This document shows, in pieces, positions 1-11,629 of a DNA stretch of 64,000 nt. The notes beneath the pieces were generated by a model. It did not search any database. It saw nothing but the letters and a program-made list of their open reading frames with translations, and was not told the origin of the DNA. Source of the stretch: Euonymus europaeus (taxonomy: Eukaryota; Streptophyta; Magnoliopsida; Celastrales; Celastraceae); assembly GCA_963580455.1 (NCBI GenBank), contig OY756965.1, positions 5,406,501 through 5,470,500 of the forward strand, written 5' to 3'. The translations under genes were made by a program, and so were the position numbers. The number at the start of each line of letters is the position of its first letter. Within the stretch, counting starts at the first letter, position 1.

Positions 1-450
1 GAGAAAGATGAAGAGAAAAAAAAAAGAGAGAGGTGGAAAGGGAGGAAAAGACAAAGGAAGAGGAATAAGAGAAAAAGAAGAAAGAGGAGGAAGAGAGAGG
101 AAGAAAAAAAATAGGGAAGATGAAGAGAAGAGAGAGGAGGAAGAGAAAGAGAAGAGAGAAGAAGATAAGAAAGAGGGAAGATGAAGAGAAGAGAGAGGAG
201 GAAGGGAAAGATAACAAAGAGGAAGAGAGAGAAAAAAGGAAGAGAGAGGAAGAGAAGAAAGGGAAGAAATAGAAGAAAGAGGAAGATAAGAAAAGGAAAA
301 AAGAGAAACAGAGAGAAGAAAGAGGAAAATAAGAAAAAGAGGAAAGAGGAAAGAGGAAGAGAGAAAGAGGAAAATAAGAAAAAGAGGAAAGAGAAAGAGA
401 AGAAAAGGAAGAAAGTGGAAGAAGAAGAGAAGAAAAAGGATGGAGAGAAA
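1..450. repeat. Homopurine (GA-rich) low-complexity tract
   Basis: Nearly every base on the plus strand is A or G, in irregular GAAGA/GAGGAA units. One longer unit appears twice, near 117-160 and 177-215. The open frame across it reads only as Lys, Arg and Glu, as expected from a purine tract, so I do not call a protein. Such homopurine-homopyrimidine runs can adopt triplex DNA; that is general knowledge, not seen here. Confidence 0.9.
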
Positions 451-688
451 TTGTATGCACGTCAAGTATGTGCACACAAAAAGGCAAGATATGTGACATC
501 ACCTTACGTCAATCCAACTGAGAAGATGTTATGGTGTCATATTTTTCTAAATATGATACTATGAGAAAAGTGATCGAATTCCTTACATGCTCTACATCAA
601 AGGAATGGTTTGACATTGCAATGGATCTTGCTAAATTGTTTGATGATGCAGTATAAAATTAATTTTGATCAATCTATTCACTAATATT

Positions 689-691
<3 letters not shown>

Positions 692-723
<32 letters not shown>
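692..723. repeat. (TA)n microsatellite
   Basis: An uninterrupted run of TA dinucleotides, about 16 units. It is the first of several TA runs in the window. Confidence 0.95.
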
Positions 724-727
<4 letters not shown>

Positions 728-869
728 CTAACTCATTCTATATACTATATTCAATGTGTTCTCAACATATCGACACAACCATTCATTTCATGTTGAAAAG
801 AAAGACAGAGCATCCAAATATATTCCCCCAGAATTGTAACATTATCCAGACCCAATTCCACATAAGTAC

Positions 870-1080
870 TTGGTTGAGATCTAAATATTTTTAACTTTGT
901 TGAAAACTGAATATTTTTGCTTAGTTGAGTTTGATTACTTGGTTGAGAATTGAATATTTCTACTTGATTGATAACTGAATATTGTTTGCTTAGTTGAGAA
1001 ATGTATGATTACTTGCTTGAGAATTGAATATTTGTACTTGGTTGAGAACTGAATACTTGTATTTGGTTGAGAATATTATT
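870..1080 (+). repeat. Degenerate tandem repeat, TTGGTTGAGAACTGAATAT unit
   Basis: The phrase ACTTGGTTGAGAATTGAATATTT recurs about six times in slightly altered form, spaced by roughly 30 and 60 bases. There is no open frame of note. It lies directly upstream of the Ulp1-like relic. Confidence 0.7.
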
Positions 1081-1705
1081 CTACAGGCTTACATTCAGCA
1101 GCGCAAATCATTATTCCAAAAGAAAAGTGGCCCTAGTGTTTGTGATCATAAAGACACAATTTTAAGATTTGTAGATGGGTTAAGAAATAAAAAACCTTAG
1201 AATATATTTGATTATATCTACTTCCCTACGAACATTCGTGGAGATCATTGGGTTGCCATTCAGCTAGATATGAAGGGCATGAAAATTTGAGGTTTTGGCT
1301 CTTTACTATTGCACACTAGGAAAGCATAATTTGCAAAGAGAATGAAACCTTTAAAAATTATGCTACCGAAGATCCTAAGTCGTGTTGATGAAAAGTATGA
1401 CGAGACCTGGACATCTGAAAAGGTTTCTAGTTGTCCGCAACAATATAATGGATAAGTATGCTTACTAACAAATTGTCAAAATGTTAACAACTTGACACTT
1501 AGAATTTTAATTTCTTACTATTGTCTTCTATATATGTGCAGGTAAGATTGTGGGATGTTTTGCATAAAGTTCATCGAAATGCTTATTGCAGATTTTTCAC
1601 TTTTTGTTGTTGTTATGGAACCAACATTGCAGTAACTGCACAAGATGTTCCATCAATTTTGTTATGGGAAGGGATCGAGCATCGTGTAGGATACCATTTA
1701 AACAC
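1081..1705 (+). pseudogene. Ulp1-like (C48) cysteine protease relic
   Basis: Translated pieces match the SUMO-protease (Ulp1, peptidase C48) fold often carried by plant transposons. The block YFPTNIRGDHWVAIQLDMKG near 1215-1285 has the His-Trp pair of the catalytic histidine. A later block after an intron-like gap (1545-1640) reads KFIEMLIADFSLF-like in a mixed frame, as in the end of the domain. In-frame stops (for example near 1200 and 1290) and frame changes show it is dead. It may belong to the Harbinger relic that follows or to a Mutator element now lost; both families can carry Ulp1 genes. The family call rests on the short conserved motif. Confidence 0.5.
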
Positions 1706-1829
1706 TTAGCAATATTTATAGTCATTACTATATATTTGTATTAGCTATGTAGAATTGGTTATGTTTTTTATTATAAGTGCTTATGTGTTGAACTAGTTAT
1801 GTTTATTTGATTAAAATTGTGATATTGAA

Positions 1830-3118
1830 ATGTCTTTGCTTATGTTCATACCTATCTTCATTTTTGGAGCAACTATGAACAGGTGTTGTTCAAGTAGTGG
1901 TAGTGAAGATGAAAGATGTAGTAAGCATAAGCTCTTGTTGGTCACAATGAATACACTTTTGTGTGATCTCCACTGTTGGTTCATTAATGCTATATACAAG
2001 CAACCAAGTAGAACTTGTGATCCAACGGATATTGATTGGATTATGAACGTGCTAAGCCGTCCGATACGTTATCGTGAGACATTTTGAATGTTTGTCGAAG
2101 TATTTAGAATGTTATGTAGGGTGTTGAGGAATTATTACTCACTAAAGCCAACTAGAAGAATCAATATTCCAGAAATGTAATGCAACATTTTGAGGAGACT
2201 GTGAGTCGATTATTTCATCATGTTATGAAGCCTATTTTGTTTATGTCAATTGATATAATCAAATCTTGGAGGAATCAGTTGCACGAAACTCCTAGGTACA
2301 TTCGAGAGCATGAAAAAGTAGCCATTTGTTCCATTTTTAAAGATTGTATTGGGGCACTTGATGGCACCCATATTCTAGCTATTTAGCTAATGAAAGGCGA
2401 GATGGATACATTTCAAGAAAAGGGGTGCCGACTCAAAATGCATTGATAGTGTATGACTTTGATATGCAATAGACTTGTGTATCTACTAGATGGGAGAGAT
2501 CAGCACATGATCAGCGTCTGTTGGACCATGTTGTATGTAAGGAGAGTCTCAAATTTCCAAAACCACCACCAGGTAAATTTTTATACTTTGTTAAAGAAAT
2601 CAAAACTAGTAAACTAAAAATTGTATTATTGTTAAAAATTTATTAAAAATTTAAGTGGAAAAAATATTACTTGTTGATGTTGGTTATATGATTAAGAATG
2701 AATATTTAGCACCGTAAAAAGGTAAAAAGGTGAGAGATAGCATGTTTCAACATTCCAATAAGGAATGCCAACATTCGGTTCTCGTGAAATTTTTAACAAT
2801 GCGAATGCGAGGTTAAGAAACAATATAAAATGAACATTTGGGATAACAAAAAAGAAATGGAGAATATTAGGTACAATGCCCTCTTATCCTTTCAAGGTAC
2901 AAGCTCGAATTGTGATTTCGTGCATGATTCTCCTCAACTTTATTCAACGGCATGCTGAGAATGACATTGATTTTGATGAATTTGAATCAACTCTTGCTGG
3001 TCTTGAGAATGTCAAGGTGATGAATGATACTAAAAATGAAGAAATTGAAGATGACACAGTTTTGATAGAAGATATGAACATGGCAGCATTCGGGAATTTT
3101 AGCAGGATAACTTTTTAG
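1830..3118 (+). pseudogene. PIF/Harbinger transposase relic (DDE_Tnp_4)
   Basis: Fragments in several frames line up in order with a full plant PIF/Harbinger transposase. These are an N-terminal part (1842-2085), a helix-turn-helix region (2090-2290), the first catalytic Asp in CIGALDGTHI (about 2350-2380), the second Asp in RSAHDQRLLDHV (about 2500-2535), and an exon end before a GT near 2573. A KYYLLDVGY-like start of exon 2 follows near 2660, and the C-terminal block MPSYPFKVQARIVISC is at 2876. The third catalytic residue, normally Glu in IERTFG, has become Lys followed by a stop near 2830. Several stops and frameshifts are present. No terminal repeats were found around it. Confidence 0.8.
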
Positions 3119-3429
3119 TGCACGAAGAATATAGTTTGTTTTCTAAAATAAATATATATTTAAAAATATCAGTAGATAAATATGTAAATATATTGGCAAT
3201 CATTTATGTACATATATGTATATATATAAAAATATAATATATGTATGCTCATACTTTACTGTTTATTATTTTTAATCAATACCCTTTTATGTAATTTTTC
3301 ACAGCATTTAAAGCATCATATATGCTACCAGCAGAAAATAAATAAATATCCACCACATTTCAAACAACATATATGCTACTAGTATTATGTTACATAAAAT
3401 GTTAAATCTCAAATGTTATCCAAACGCAT

Positions 3430-4110
3430 CCTTAAGTATTAGGCTTCTCGTAAGGGTAAGGGCTTCGCTAAGAATGTTGAAGGTCACAATCCTAAGGATG
3501 ACATAAAGAAGCCTATCAAGTGTTTCTTTTGCAGGAAAGAATGCCATATGAAGAAAAGTTATCCCAAATTTAAGGGTTTGGGACAAAGAAAAGACTGAAG
3601 GTACTTCTCTGGCTCATTGTTGGATTTGAGGGCATCCAAGATGGGCCAAGCCATTTGGGGGTTACCAAGCCCATTTGGAGTGTTCCTTGTTGGTTAAGTA
3701 ACCAACTTCTATCATGTATATGATAAAGATAAAATACTTGAGATATATCCATATCTCAAGAGGTTTAAGGTCAAGAAAGTTCCAATGGGATAAGGACTCC
3801 ACTACTAAAAATAGGGGGTCTCTCTATGGAACGAAACACACATAATTCATATAGAAATTACGAGTGAGTGTTGAGAGGATTGTAAGGGGTTCTTGAAGGG
3901 AAACTTAGGGTGTTGTCCTCGTGATTGTCATCCGCTGATCCATTGCATCGTGAGATTGATCCGACCGGAGATCCAAAAACAAGTAAATACAAATTGGATT
4001 CGTATACATATGTGTATTTAGAAATCCTTCACTCATATTTGTTTTGAATCCATTCTACTCAATGTTCCATCATATCCTTTGTGGCTTTATAGTGGAGAAA
4101 CTGTTTGTAT
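3430..4110 (+). mobile_element. Copia retrotransposon remnant: gag zinc knuckle joined to an LTR-like stretch
   Basis: Positions 3432-3597 translate to a Copia gag C-terminus with a zinc knuckle, CFFCRKECHMKKSY. The final Cys of the CCHC motif is Tyr here. A stretch beginning TGTTGGATTTGAGGGC at 3618 then follows. It resembles a Copia LTR, with a TATA-like CTAAAAATAG near 3808, and runs to about 4100. Integrase and reverse transcriptase are missing, so most of the interior appears deleted. The right LTR edge and target duplication were not found. Confidence 0.55.
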
Positions 4111-4399
4111 TGCTTTCATCTTGCAGTGATTCAAAAATAAACATAGGCCAAATGAGTCGTATAGAACGCTTACACCTTGTTTGGATGAGCGTTTTCTAGC
4201 GTATACGTTAGCATTCGACACTAACTTATTTTGAAGCAGCCAAACAAACGTGTTACGCTGGGAGATACACTCAAAAAATCCGTTGCTTCATATAGCAACA
4301 TGTGCACCCAACAGCCCACTCATTCCCAAAATTACTAAAATAACCTTGATGTTATTCATACCTTTTGCCCTAAGTCCAAATAGAGGGTGCTCGTGCTTT

Positions 4400-5349
4400 G
4401 CAACTCGACGAACTCAAGCTGAAGCCAGTCACCGAGTTCTCGCCGTCGATTGTCTCTGCGTCACCGAGGAGTATCGACAATCAGAGGTATCGTCTCTTGC
4501 CCTATATTCTCCCTATTTCCCTCCACCAGAGTTGTCCCCATTTGATCTAGCCTAAGCATGTTTAGGGTTTTCGAATGATTACTTTCAATTTTCAATTTTC
4601 TACATCTGGAACACCAAAGAAACATGAGGAGTATCATTCATGCCCCCTGCTTGGATTTGGTTCGCATACTGCAATTTCTTTTTTTTTCTTTTCTTTTTAT
4701 TGTCTATGATGGCCTTAATTTATATTTCTTATATGGTGCCATGAATTAATTTTGCTCTACCGTAAGTAAATCCATTATCAATGGTTGAGCATATTTGGTT
4801 TGGTCGATCTACTAGAGTAATTCTGTTTTGACAATGACCAGGAACATTTTTGTCATGGTTCCTTCTTTGGCTTGTGGTGGAATGCCCATTCCACTTTTGT
4901 CAGGCATGTATTTAGATTCTATAATGTCTCATACAGGGGATGTTAAATTTTTCTATGATATGTAATATCTCATTAGCTTTGTGTAAACAAATATTTTGGA
5001 GAAACTGTCTTATGCGGACTGTGAATTAAACAGTTAAACATGTGCACTGTTATTGACAAATTTATCTTCTGTGCATTGTTAATCATAAACAGTTAAACAT
5101 GTGCATTCTTATTGTAATATGTAAACATGTGCAGTTTGAGTACCACAATTTCTTGTTATTTTGTTGTGTGAATCTGAAATTGAGTTTGAAAGCTGTGTGA
5201 ATCTCAATTTCTTCTGAGAATTCGAAAATCATGATTCATTAAAATTTCATTGATGTGTTTGTGAATTGCAATCTGAAGTGGTTTGGTTATGCCTTCTCTT
5301 ACTGGAGGTGTCATTATCCATCACCTTTTACAATTTAGCAATTTAGAAT
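4400..5349 (+). other. Leader region of the PIF/Harbinger element
   Basis: No convincing gene lies in this 950-base stretch. It holds a short open frame at 4250-4555 that looks like chance, pyrimidine-rich sequence around 4675-4700, and short direct repeats of AACAGTTAAACATGTGCA near 5028, 5090 and 5120. It is probably promoter and 5' untranslated region for the Myb-like gene. Confidence 0.5.
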
Positions 5350-6590
5350 ATGTCGAGACACGGGAAGCAGCCATGTTCCCAATCCGAGGCTAAAAAGACC
5401 AGATGGGAAGAGAGCTCAGTTGATGCTTTAGTTGACATTTACGTGGACACTATTCAGTCAGCTATAAGGACACCTGATTCCCCGGTGTCCAAATTCGAAT
5501 GGGTGGAAGTTAGAGACAAATTTCAGGCACGCACTGGTCTGGCTTTCAAAAAGGAAGCCCTAAAAAATAAATGGGACCAATTGAGGAAGGAGTGGACTTT
5601 GTGGACTCGCATGACCAAGAATGATACTGGTCTTGGATGGGACCCCATGACCGGAAGAGTTGATATGAGTGATGATTGGTGGGAGTTAAAAATTAAGGTA
5701 AAGTGTACTGGTATTGTGAAATTTCCTTATGAATTGCATGATTTTGCTTATGTTTTTCTTATTCAACAATATTGTTCTGACTACAATCTTTTCTTATATT
5801 TTTCTTATTCAACAATATTGTTCTGACAACAATCTTCTCTTCACAAGAGAATAAAGACTATGCAAAGTTCAAAAAACATGGTTTTCGCTATCGTGACCAA
5901 CTAGATTGCTGCTTTGCTGGAGGAGTTGCAACTAGCAAGTATTGTGTCCCTCCAAAAGCTGGAGGCCTAGGGAAAAATACTCCGACAGATGAACTACCTC
6001 TGCATCAGACAAATTGGTTTGAAAATGATGATGTGTATACCCCGCAGCTCGTGGATGTGGAGACCCTTATGGAAGATGTGAGATCTACAGCCACTACTCC
6101 AAGCAAAGATGAGTTCAATACTACTATTTCTAGGCGTGGCTTCACTGCCCCCATTTTCGGCAACATAAGTAGCCCACTCATGCCATCATCATCTCAAAAA
6201 ATGAGTTCAAGTTCAAAGAAGCGAAAGTCAGGATCATAGGAAACTGAAGATATTGCAACTATGACCCGAATTGCAAATGCACTGGAGGTCCATAATGAGA
6301 TCAGTATTTCGAGACTGAAGGGGAGAATTGATTCAGCGCCTGCCTCCTCTCCAATCTCTGTTGCGGGCTCTGCTGCATTTGACCTCCAGCTCCTACTGAG
6401 AAAAGAGATGAAGCAAGGGCGGGCCTCAATGAGTTAATGAAAGCTGGACAACTATTAGCCGAGCAATATTACTTTGGTTTGGAGTTGGTGACTGAAACCC
6501 GGTACAGGGGAATCTTTCTAGACATGCTGCCTTCTTTTCATAGTGGTTACATTATCAAGAAGTTTGAGAGTGGTGGACAGTAGTATCTGA
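5350..6590 (+). pseudogene. Harbinger ORF1: Myb/SANT-like DNA-binding protein, broken
   Basis: In PIF/Harbinger elements the ORF1 protein binds the element ends and helps import the transposase. Exon 1 is 5350-5697 (start ATG at 5350). An intron opens with GTAAAG and closes at AG before 5850, and exon 2 then keeps the frame (NKDYAKFKKHGF). The first about 110 residues form the trihelix-like Myb_DNA-bind_3 domain, with its conserved Trp residues and the LGWDPMTG block. The frame stops at TAG 6237-6239, but reading past it gives coherent protein to about 6400. One frameshift near 6400 then leads to a further coherent tail (DEARAGLNELMKAG) ending at TAG 6582. So one nonsense codon and one frameshift disable it. 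Confidence 0.8.
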
Positions 6591-6911
6591 ACTTGTCTTT
6601 TTATAATTGATTATTATTATTTTTGTGCAGATATTGTTATATTTTCCATATGATTTGGACTTGTTTTTAATCTGGGATTGTGGTACATTTGCGTTTTCGT
6701 ATTTTGATATGAGACATTTATTTGCTTCGGATTATAATTTGAGTGAGGTACATTTGCAATATTCATGCTGCCTTCGTCTTTGGAATTTTTTTAGGTTGGA
6801 TGATCTTTTATGGGATTTTTTTCCCTTCCTCATATGCATGTTATGGCAGAATGTGTAGCTATTGAATATGGAAATTTGATATGGGTGTTCTTCTATTTTT
6901 TTTATATAGAA

Positions 6912-8165
6912 ATGGACAATGGTTTGAGTTCTGAAGATGAGCACGATGATGTGTTTGTGTTAGTTGCCGCAGCTGCAGCTCAATTTTATATCACCACTAC
7001 ACCTTCGGTGCCGCGAGTCCGTTGTAGGACATTCGCACTTACAAGGGCTCTATTTGTGAGAGAAGTGTTAACTAGACATCCAACTCGGTGCCAGGAAAGC
7101 TTTCGAATGTCAGTCAATGTTTTTTGGGCCCTTTATAATGACCTTGCGACATACTACATGCTAGCACCAACTGAGAACATCGCAATCCAAGAGACGGTGG
7201 GCATATTTTTATTTATGTTGGGCCAGGGTGGTAGAACTAGGTTAGCAGCAGAGCAGTTTCAACACTCGACAGAGACAATAAGTAGGTTGATCCACAGAGT
7301 TCTGGACTCCGTAAAGCTATTGGCAGCATACGTGATTAAGCAGAGGGAAAACCAATTCTCTGAAGTCCCGGCTAAAATTATGAAAGATCAAAAATTACAC
7401 CATTTTAGGAATACAATAGGAGCTATGGATGGGACTCATGTACCAGCTGTGGTTCCTCGGGATCAAAGAATTCCATACATTAATAGAAAAGCTGTAACAA
7501 GCCAAAATGTATTGGCAATTTGATTTCGACATGATGTTCTTGTTTGTTGTTGCTGGGTTCGACAGTTCGGGGCATGATGCACGTGTCTTAGACCATGTTC
7601 TTTCAATACCGGGGATTTAACTTTCCGCATCCGCCCGAATGTGAGTTTGATTTTTACTGCTGCATGAGCTTGAATTCAATTTTATATCTGTTATATTGAC
7701 GTGCGTGAAATTGATGTAGGAAAATATTATTTAGTCGATTCGGGTTATGCGAACAAGTCGGGGTACCTCGCCCCTTATCGAGGCGAGAGGTATCATTTAC
7801 CGGACTGGAATAATGGACGACGGGTTAGCGGATCAAGTGAGAGATTCAACCGCAGGCATGCACATCTCCGTAATGTCATAGAGAGGACATTCGGAGTGAC
7901 AAAACAATGATGGAAGATTTTGCGAAATATGTCTAATTATGAATTCCCAACACAAGTCGACTTCGTGTATGCGTGTTGTGGGCTTCATAATTACATTCGT
8001 CAGCGGACTGGGAGTGATGAGCAGTTAGAGGAGTTGAGAGGAGATTCTAGTAGCTCCGCAATGGATGAAGCAGAGACATCTACTGGAGAGGCTGACGAGT
8101 TTACTGACGATCACAACATGGGTGCAGTAAGAGATATAATTGTTGTTGCACTACGATATGTGTGA
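6912..8165 (+). pseudogene. Harbinger DDE transposase, broken
   Basis: The start ATG at 6912 opens MDNGLSSEDEHDD. A helix-turn-helix region covers about 7090-7300, and the first catalytic Asp is in AMDGTHVPAV (near 7430). A one-base loss near 7516 shifts the frame; reading resumes as CDFDMMFLFVVAGF and the second Asp is in SSGHDARV near 7575. A second indel lies near 7612. An intron from about 7640 (GTGAGT) to the AG before 7720 is followed by GKYYLVDSGYANKSGYLAPY. The third residue, Glu, is kept in NVIERTFG, and a TGA at 7908-7910 then interrupts. The tail runs in frame to TGA 8163-8165. All three catalytic residues survive, but two indels and one nonsense codon make this copy dead. Confidence 0.85.
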
Positions 8166-8672
8166 GGAAACATGTATCTTGTATATGTGATTGATTCAAA
8201 AAAATATTGCACGTTCAGCTGTAATGTATGTATATGTGTACCACGTGTATTTGTGAAATATGTATCTTCTATGTGTGATTGACGAAAAAATATTGCGAGT
8301 TTATTAATATATGTTTGTGTGTACCACGTGTATTTGTTCAATCTCTATCTTGTATGAATTTTTCATAATAAATTTTTTCCTTGTTTAAATTAATTTAAAA
8401 AATTAATTACAATAATTTACATTTGAAAATTGAAGTTGAATGTAAATTTGAAAATTCAAATTAATTAAACAATTTTATTATAAACACATTTATGAATAAG
8501 TGGTCAAATAATGGCCCTAAAGGTAAATTTAATAGCTTATACTCTATGCATGACATACTCTCATCCAAACACCACACAACTTATTTGAAAGCTTATTTCA
8601 CAGCTTATATTACATTAGCGTATTCGCCAGCTTATACGCTCTGACACATACTCTGATCCAAACGAGGGGTTA

Positions 8673-8904
8673 GAGTTGTAAGTAACGCTGAAGCTAAAGT
8701 TGAAGTGATGTTCATATGAAATGTTAACTTAAACATGAAATATGGATTTAATTTAGTTTTCAATAATATTGTCGTGTCTTGATTTTGAGACCATGGAAAC
8801 ATATGCGTGGATTGCATTAGAGATAAACTCTTCAAGATTAAGACTAATAATAAAGGAGAAACTAAACCGATGTTTTGGCATTACTTGTTTTTGTATTAGT
8901 TTAA
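8673..8904. other. Spacer between Harbinger and Helitron ends
   Basis: No gene is seen. This short flanking stretch includes a chance open frame on each strand. Confidence 0.5.
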
Positions 8905-8940
8905 CTAGTATTGAACCTGTGGCTACGCCATGGGAATTAA
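8905..8940 (-). mobile_element. 3' end of a minus-strand Helitron
   Basis: Read on the minus strand, an imperfect hairpin CCCATGGC-GTA-GCCACAGG (plus positions 8916-8934) is followed by TTCAATACTAG and then T. That is the hairpin plus CTAG/T structure of Helitron 3' ends. The two unpaired positions are each one CpG transition away from a perfect CCCGTGGC/GCCACGGG stem. The element therefore extends to the right and has been split by the LTR element inserted at 9023. Its 5' end, which should begin TC on the minus strand, was not found, but should lie beyond 13868. Confidence 0.7.
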
Positions 8941-9022
8941 TTGATTGTATGTAAATTTGAAGCCGATACTTTTGAAATAGCAATAGCATTGTAAATAAAT
9001 AGAAACAAAAAATATAACTATA

Positions 9023-9463
9023 TGTGGAGTATAAAAGTGCGATGCCACGTGGCCGTTGGGACACAATGAACACTTGGAGGCTGCACGTGGCACAAGACGA
9101 CAAGACGTATTGAGAGTGTGATACGTAACTTGAACAACCTCCCACCTTTGGTGATGATCATGATCTCGTCAACTTATCTTCAAAATTCAAGTGTAACTTC
9201 TCCTCAAAATTCAAATGGGGATTGCATCCACGATGCTAAGAGAGAAAGCAGGAGAGCGGTTACTTGATTTTATTATAAATAACACCCCTTGTAACCATTT
9301 GAGGGAATATAATGAATGAGAAATACAGATTCTACCCGTGGAGGTAGGCATTCCTGCCAAACCACGTAAATTCTCTATGTGCTTTTACTTTCAATTCAGT
9401 TGCTTAGCCTATGTGAATTCAACCCAAGAAACCCTAACGTCGGTGCGGATTTTTGCATCGACA
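9023..9463 (+). repeat. 5' LTR of the gag-only element
   Basis: It starts TGTGGAG and ends GCATCGACA, with a plant TATA-like ATTATAAATAA near 9272. It contains CACGTGGC (G-box core) at about 9046 and again at about 9084. Its partner is 13424-13863. Confidence 0.9.
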
Positions 9464-9465
9464 AT

Positions 9466-9482
9466 TGGCGCCGTCTGTGGGA
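9466..9482 (+). promoter_or_regulatory. Primer-binding site, tRNA-Asp-like
   Basis: TGGCGCCGTCTGTGGG begins three bases after the LTR. The TGGCGCCG part complements the 3' end of tRNA-Asp with its CCA tail; the match weakens after that. It would prime minus-strand DNA synthesis. Confidence 0.7.
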
Positions 9483-9511
9483 AGATCATTTTGTTTCTTG
9501 AGGTTGCTACC

Positions 9512-10924
9512 ATGGCTGAGGGTCAAGCGGAAGACTCCAGGAGAGAGGAAGTGCAGCTACGCCCAGAGGAGGTCATTGGTGATCAGGATGTCAACAAGGT
9601 CTCCCAGGAAGAGGAGATTGAGGAGTTGCTGCGCCAGAGAGAAGAGGAGCTGCAAAGGCTAAGGGAGCAGTTGCACGCGCTGAGAAACAAAGGGAAACGC
9701 TTAGCCAGTGTCATCCATCGCCCAGAGGAGGGTCGATAACTCGAGGAGGAGACCAAGAGTACTGGCAGGTCACATCAGCGGAGAAGTCCTTCACCAAAAA
9801 GAAGACGAGGATGCTCCTTGACCTCAAGGAGGTAGGATCGCTCCTCCTCCCCTAGAAGGAGGAGGCACTCGCCAACTCCTAAGAGACGCTCACAAACTCC
9901 AATGAAGCCTAGGCGTAGGTCTCCCTCCGGGGGCAGCAGTGAAAGGCGGCCCCGAAGGGAGATTAGCAAGAGGGCTGGAGATGCCATGTGGAGCGCCCAG
10001 AAGAAGGCAGAGCAAACACTCAATAGGATGACTACTACCCCCTTCGTGAAATCGCCCAGAAGGGAAGATCCCCCAGATAAGTTCATTCCTCCCACCTTTG
10101 AACTGTATGATGGCAATACTGACCCTGTAGCTCATGTGGTGGATTATGCACACAAAATGGCCCTTTGGGCAGGCCGAGATTCTTTAATGTGTAAGATGTT
10201 TCCTTCAAGTCTGGGAAAGACCGCAATGAATTGGTTTCACAAACTTCCAGAAAACTCAATTTCTACTTGGAAGGAGTTGGCACAATCTTTCGTGTCAAGA
10301 TTTACGGTCAAAGACAGAGAACTAACAACTCTAGATAAGTTGTTCTCCACTCGACCAAAAAAAGGTGAGTCATTAAGAGATTTTTCTTCTCGATATTTAA
10401 ATATTTATGCACATATAGAAAATTGCAAGAAAAAAACTGCAGTTGCAACCTTCCATCTAGTACTCCCAAAAGACAGTAGGATGAAGGAAAGCTTAACCCT
10501 CAAGCCACCGATGAGAATGAATGATCTACAAGAAAGGATTATGAAATATGCTAAACTGGAAGAGGATCAAAAGACAGTTGATAAATTAGGTACTAACAAA
10601 GAGTCATCAATGGGATTGAAGTCCAGTCATGAAGTCATTTATACGAATTTCAATGAATCGATCACCAAGATCTTTCAAAAAGTCAAGGATGACCATTACT
10701 TCAAGTGGCCTGTAAAAATTGTGAGCGATCCAGCCAAGAAAGACCATACTCAATTTTGTGCCTGCCATAATGATAAAGGACATCATACGGAAGAATGCCA
10801 TGAATTAAAGTGGCATCTAGAGCACTTGGTGGAGCAAGGGTATTTGGACGATTACATCAAAAGCAAGAAGCAAGATGAAAACTCCACAAAAAAAAAGAAC
10901 CTTCTTCTAGCCTTGATCGGTTGA
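9512..10924 (+). pseudogene. gag: gag of the gag-only element (Retrotrans_gag), two in-frame stops
   Basis: From ATG 9512 one frame runs 471 codons to TGA 10922, interrupted only by TAA 9737-9739 and TAG 9833-9835. The first about 80 residues form a Glu/Arg-rich coiled coil with EELLRQREEELQRLREQL. An Arg/Ser-rich stretch follows. From about residue 190 comes the capsid-type Retrotrans_gag domain (PTFELYDGNTDP...; KTAMNWFHKLPENSI; FVSRF). A zinc-knuckle variant, C-A-C-H-N-D-K-G-H-H-T-E-E-C, lies near residue 430. The protein would package the element RNA into virus-like particles. Everything after 9835 is open, so the domain core survives. An internal ATG at 9902 could start a shorter, 340-residue gag. 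Confidence 0.85.
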
Positions 10925-11169
10925 AGAGATAATTTCTTATCTTTATTTTTTTCATGCCAATAAATTTTTCACATAGTGGCTCAATGATTTTCTCATGTCA
11001 ATAAAATGATTTATTTATTTCAATTATTGAAGTACAATTGTTGATGACCTAAGGAGAAACAGAGTGCACCATCCCAAATTGGGGCGCATGGATGCATCTA
11101 CCAAGAAAGCACCCCGGGCTGAGGTCGCAAGAAATGTCGATGAGACATACAAACTAATGAAAGAGATTG
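10925..11169 (+). other. Spacer after gag
   Basis: AT-rich with no gene. Two ATTTTTTCATGCCAATAAA-like phrases occur near 10950 and 10995. Pol would normally begin here. Confidence 0.5.
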
Positions 11170-11625
11170 CTCATTGACAAATAACTCAGTCAAAGAGACT
11201 GTCAATATAAAGAAGCCAAAGAGGCTAAAATCATTAAGAAAGGCCGAAGAGGCTATAAGATTAAATAAGTCAAAGAGGCTAAGTGCAAAGAAAAAGCCAA
11301 AAAGGCTAAAATCATTAAAAAAATGCCGAAGAGGCTATTTAATTAAAGAAAGCCGAAGAGGCTATCTAATTAAAGGAAGCCAAAGAGGCTAAAGTTATTA
11401 AGAAAAGATGGAGAGGCTATTTGATTAAAGGAAGCCAAAAAGGCTAATTGCAAAATAAAAGTCAAAGAGGCTAAAGTTATTAAGAAAAGCCGAAGAGGCT
11501 ATCTGATTAAAGGAAGCCAAAAAGGCTAATTGAAAAGGAAAAGCCAACGAGGCTGAAGATATTAAGAAAATCCAAAGAGACTATAAGATTAAAGAAAGCT
11601 AGAGATGTTATATCATTAAGAAAGG
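11170..11625 (+). repeat. Array of AGCC-N5-GGCT mini-hairpin units (first array)
   Basis: Units such as AAAGCCGAAGAGGCTAT and AAGCCAAAGAGGCTAAA repeat about 15 times, every 20 to 36 bases, separated by AT-rich linkers (ATTAAGAAA, ATTAAAGGA). AGCC and GGCT in each unit can pair to a 4-bp stem. The open frame at 11174-11392 (Lys/Arg-rich) is a by-product of the repeat. Confidence 0.85.
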
Positions 11626-11629
11626 GCTC

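Larger units (their letters stand above)
4173..8669 (+). mobile_element. PIF/Harbinger DNA transposon, complete, TTA target duplication
   Basis: The element begins CACCTTGTTTGGATGAGCG, and its right end, read on the other strand, begins CCCCTCGTTTGGATCAGAG. These imperfect terminal inverted repeats share the CGTTTGGAT core. TTA flanks both ends (4170-4172 and 8670-8672), the three-base duplication typical of this superfamily. Subterminal copies of AGCTTATACGCT-like words lie near both ends. Inside are the two genes such elements carry, a Myb/SANT-type DNA-binding protein (5350-6590) and a DDE transposase (6912-8165), in the same direction. Both are broken, so this copy is structurally whole but not autonomous. 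Confidence 0.9.

Noticed and set aside
181..564. A 127-residue open frame rich in Lys, Arg and Glu
   Set aside because: It is the direct translation of a homopurine tract, without promoter or domain.
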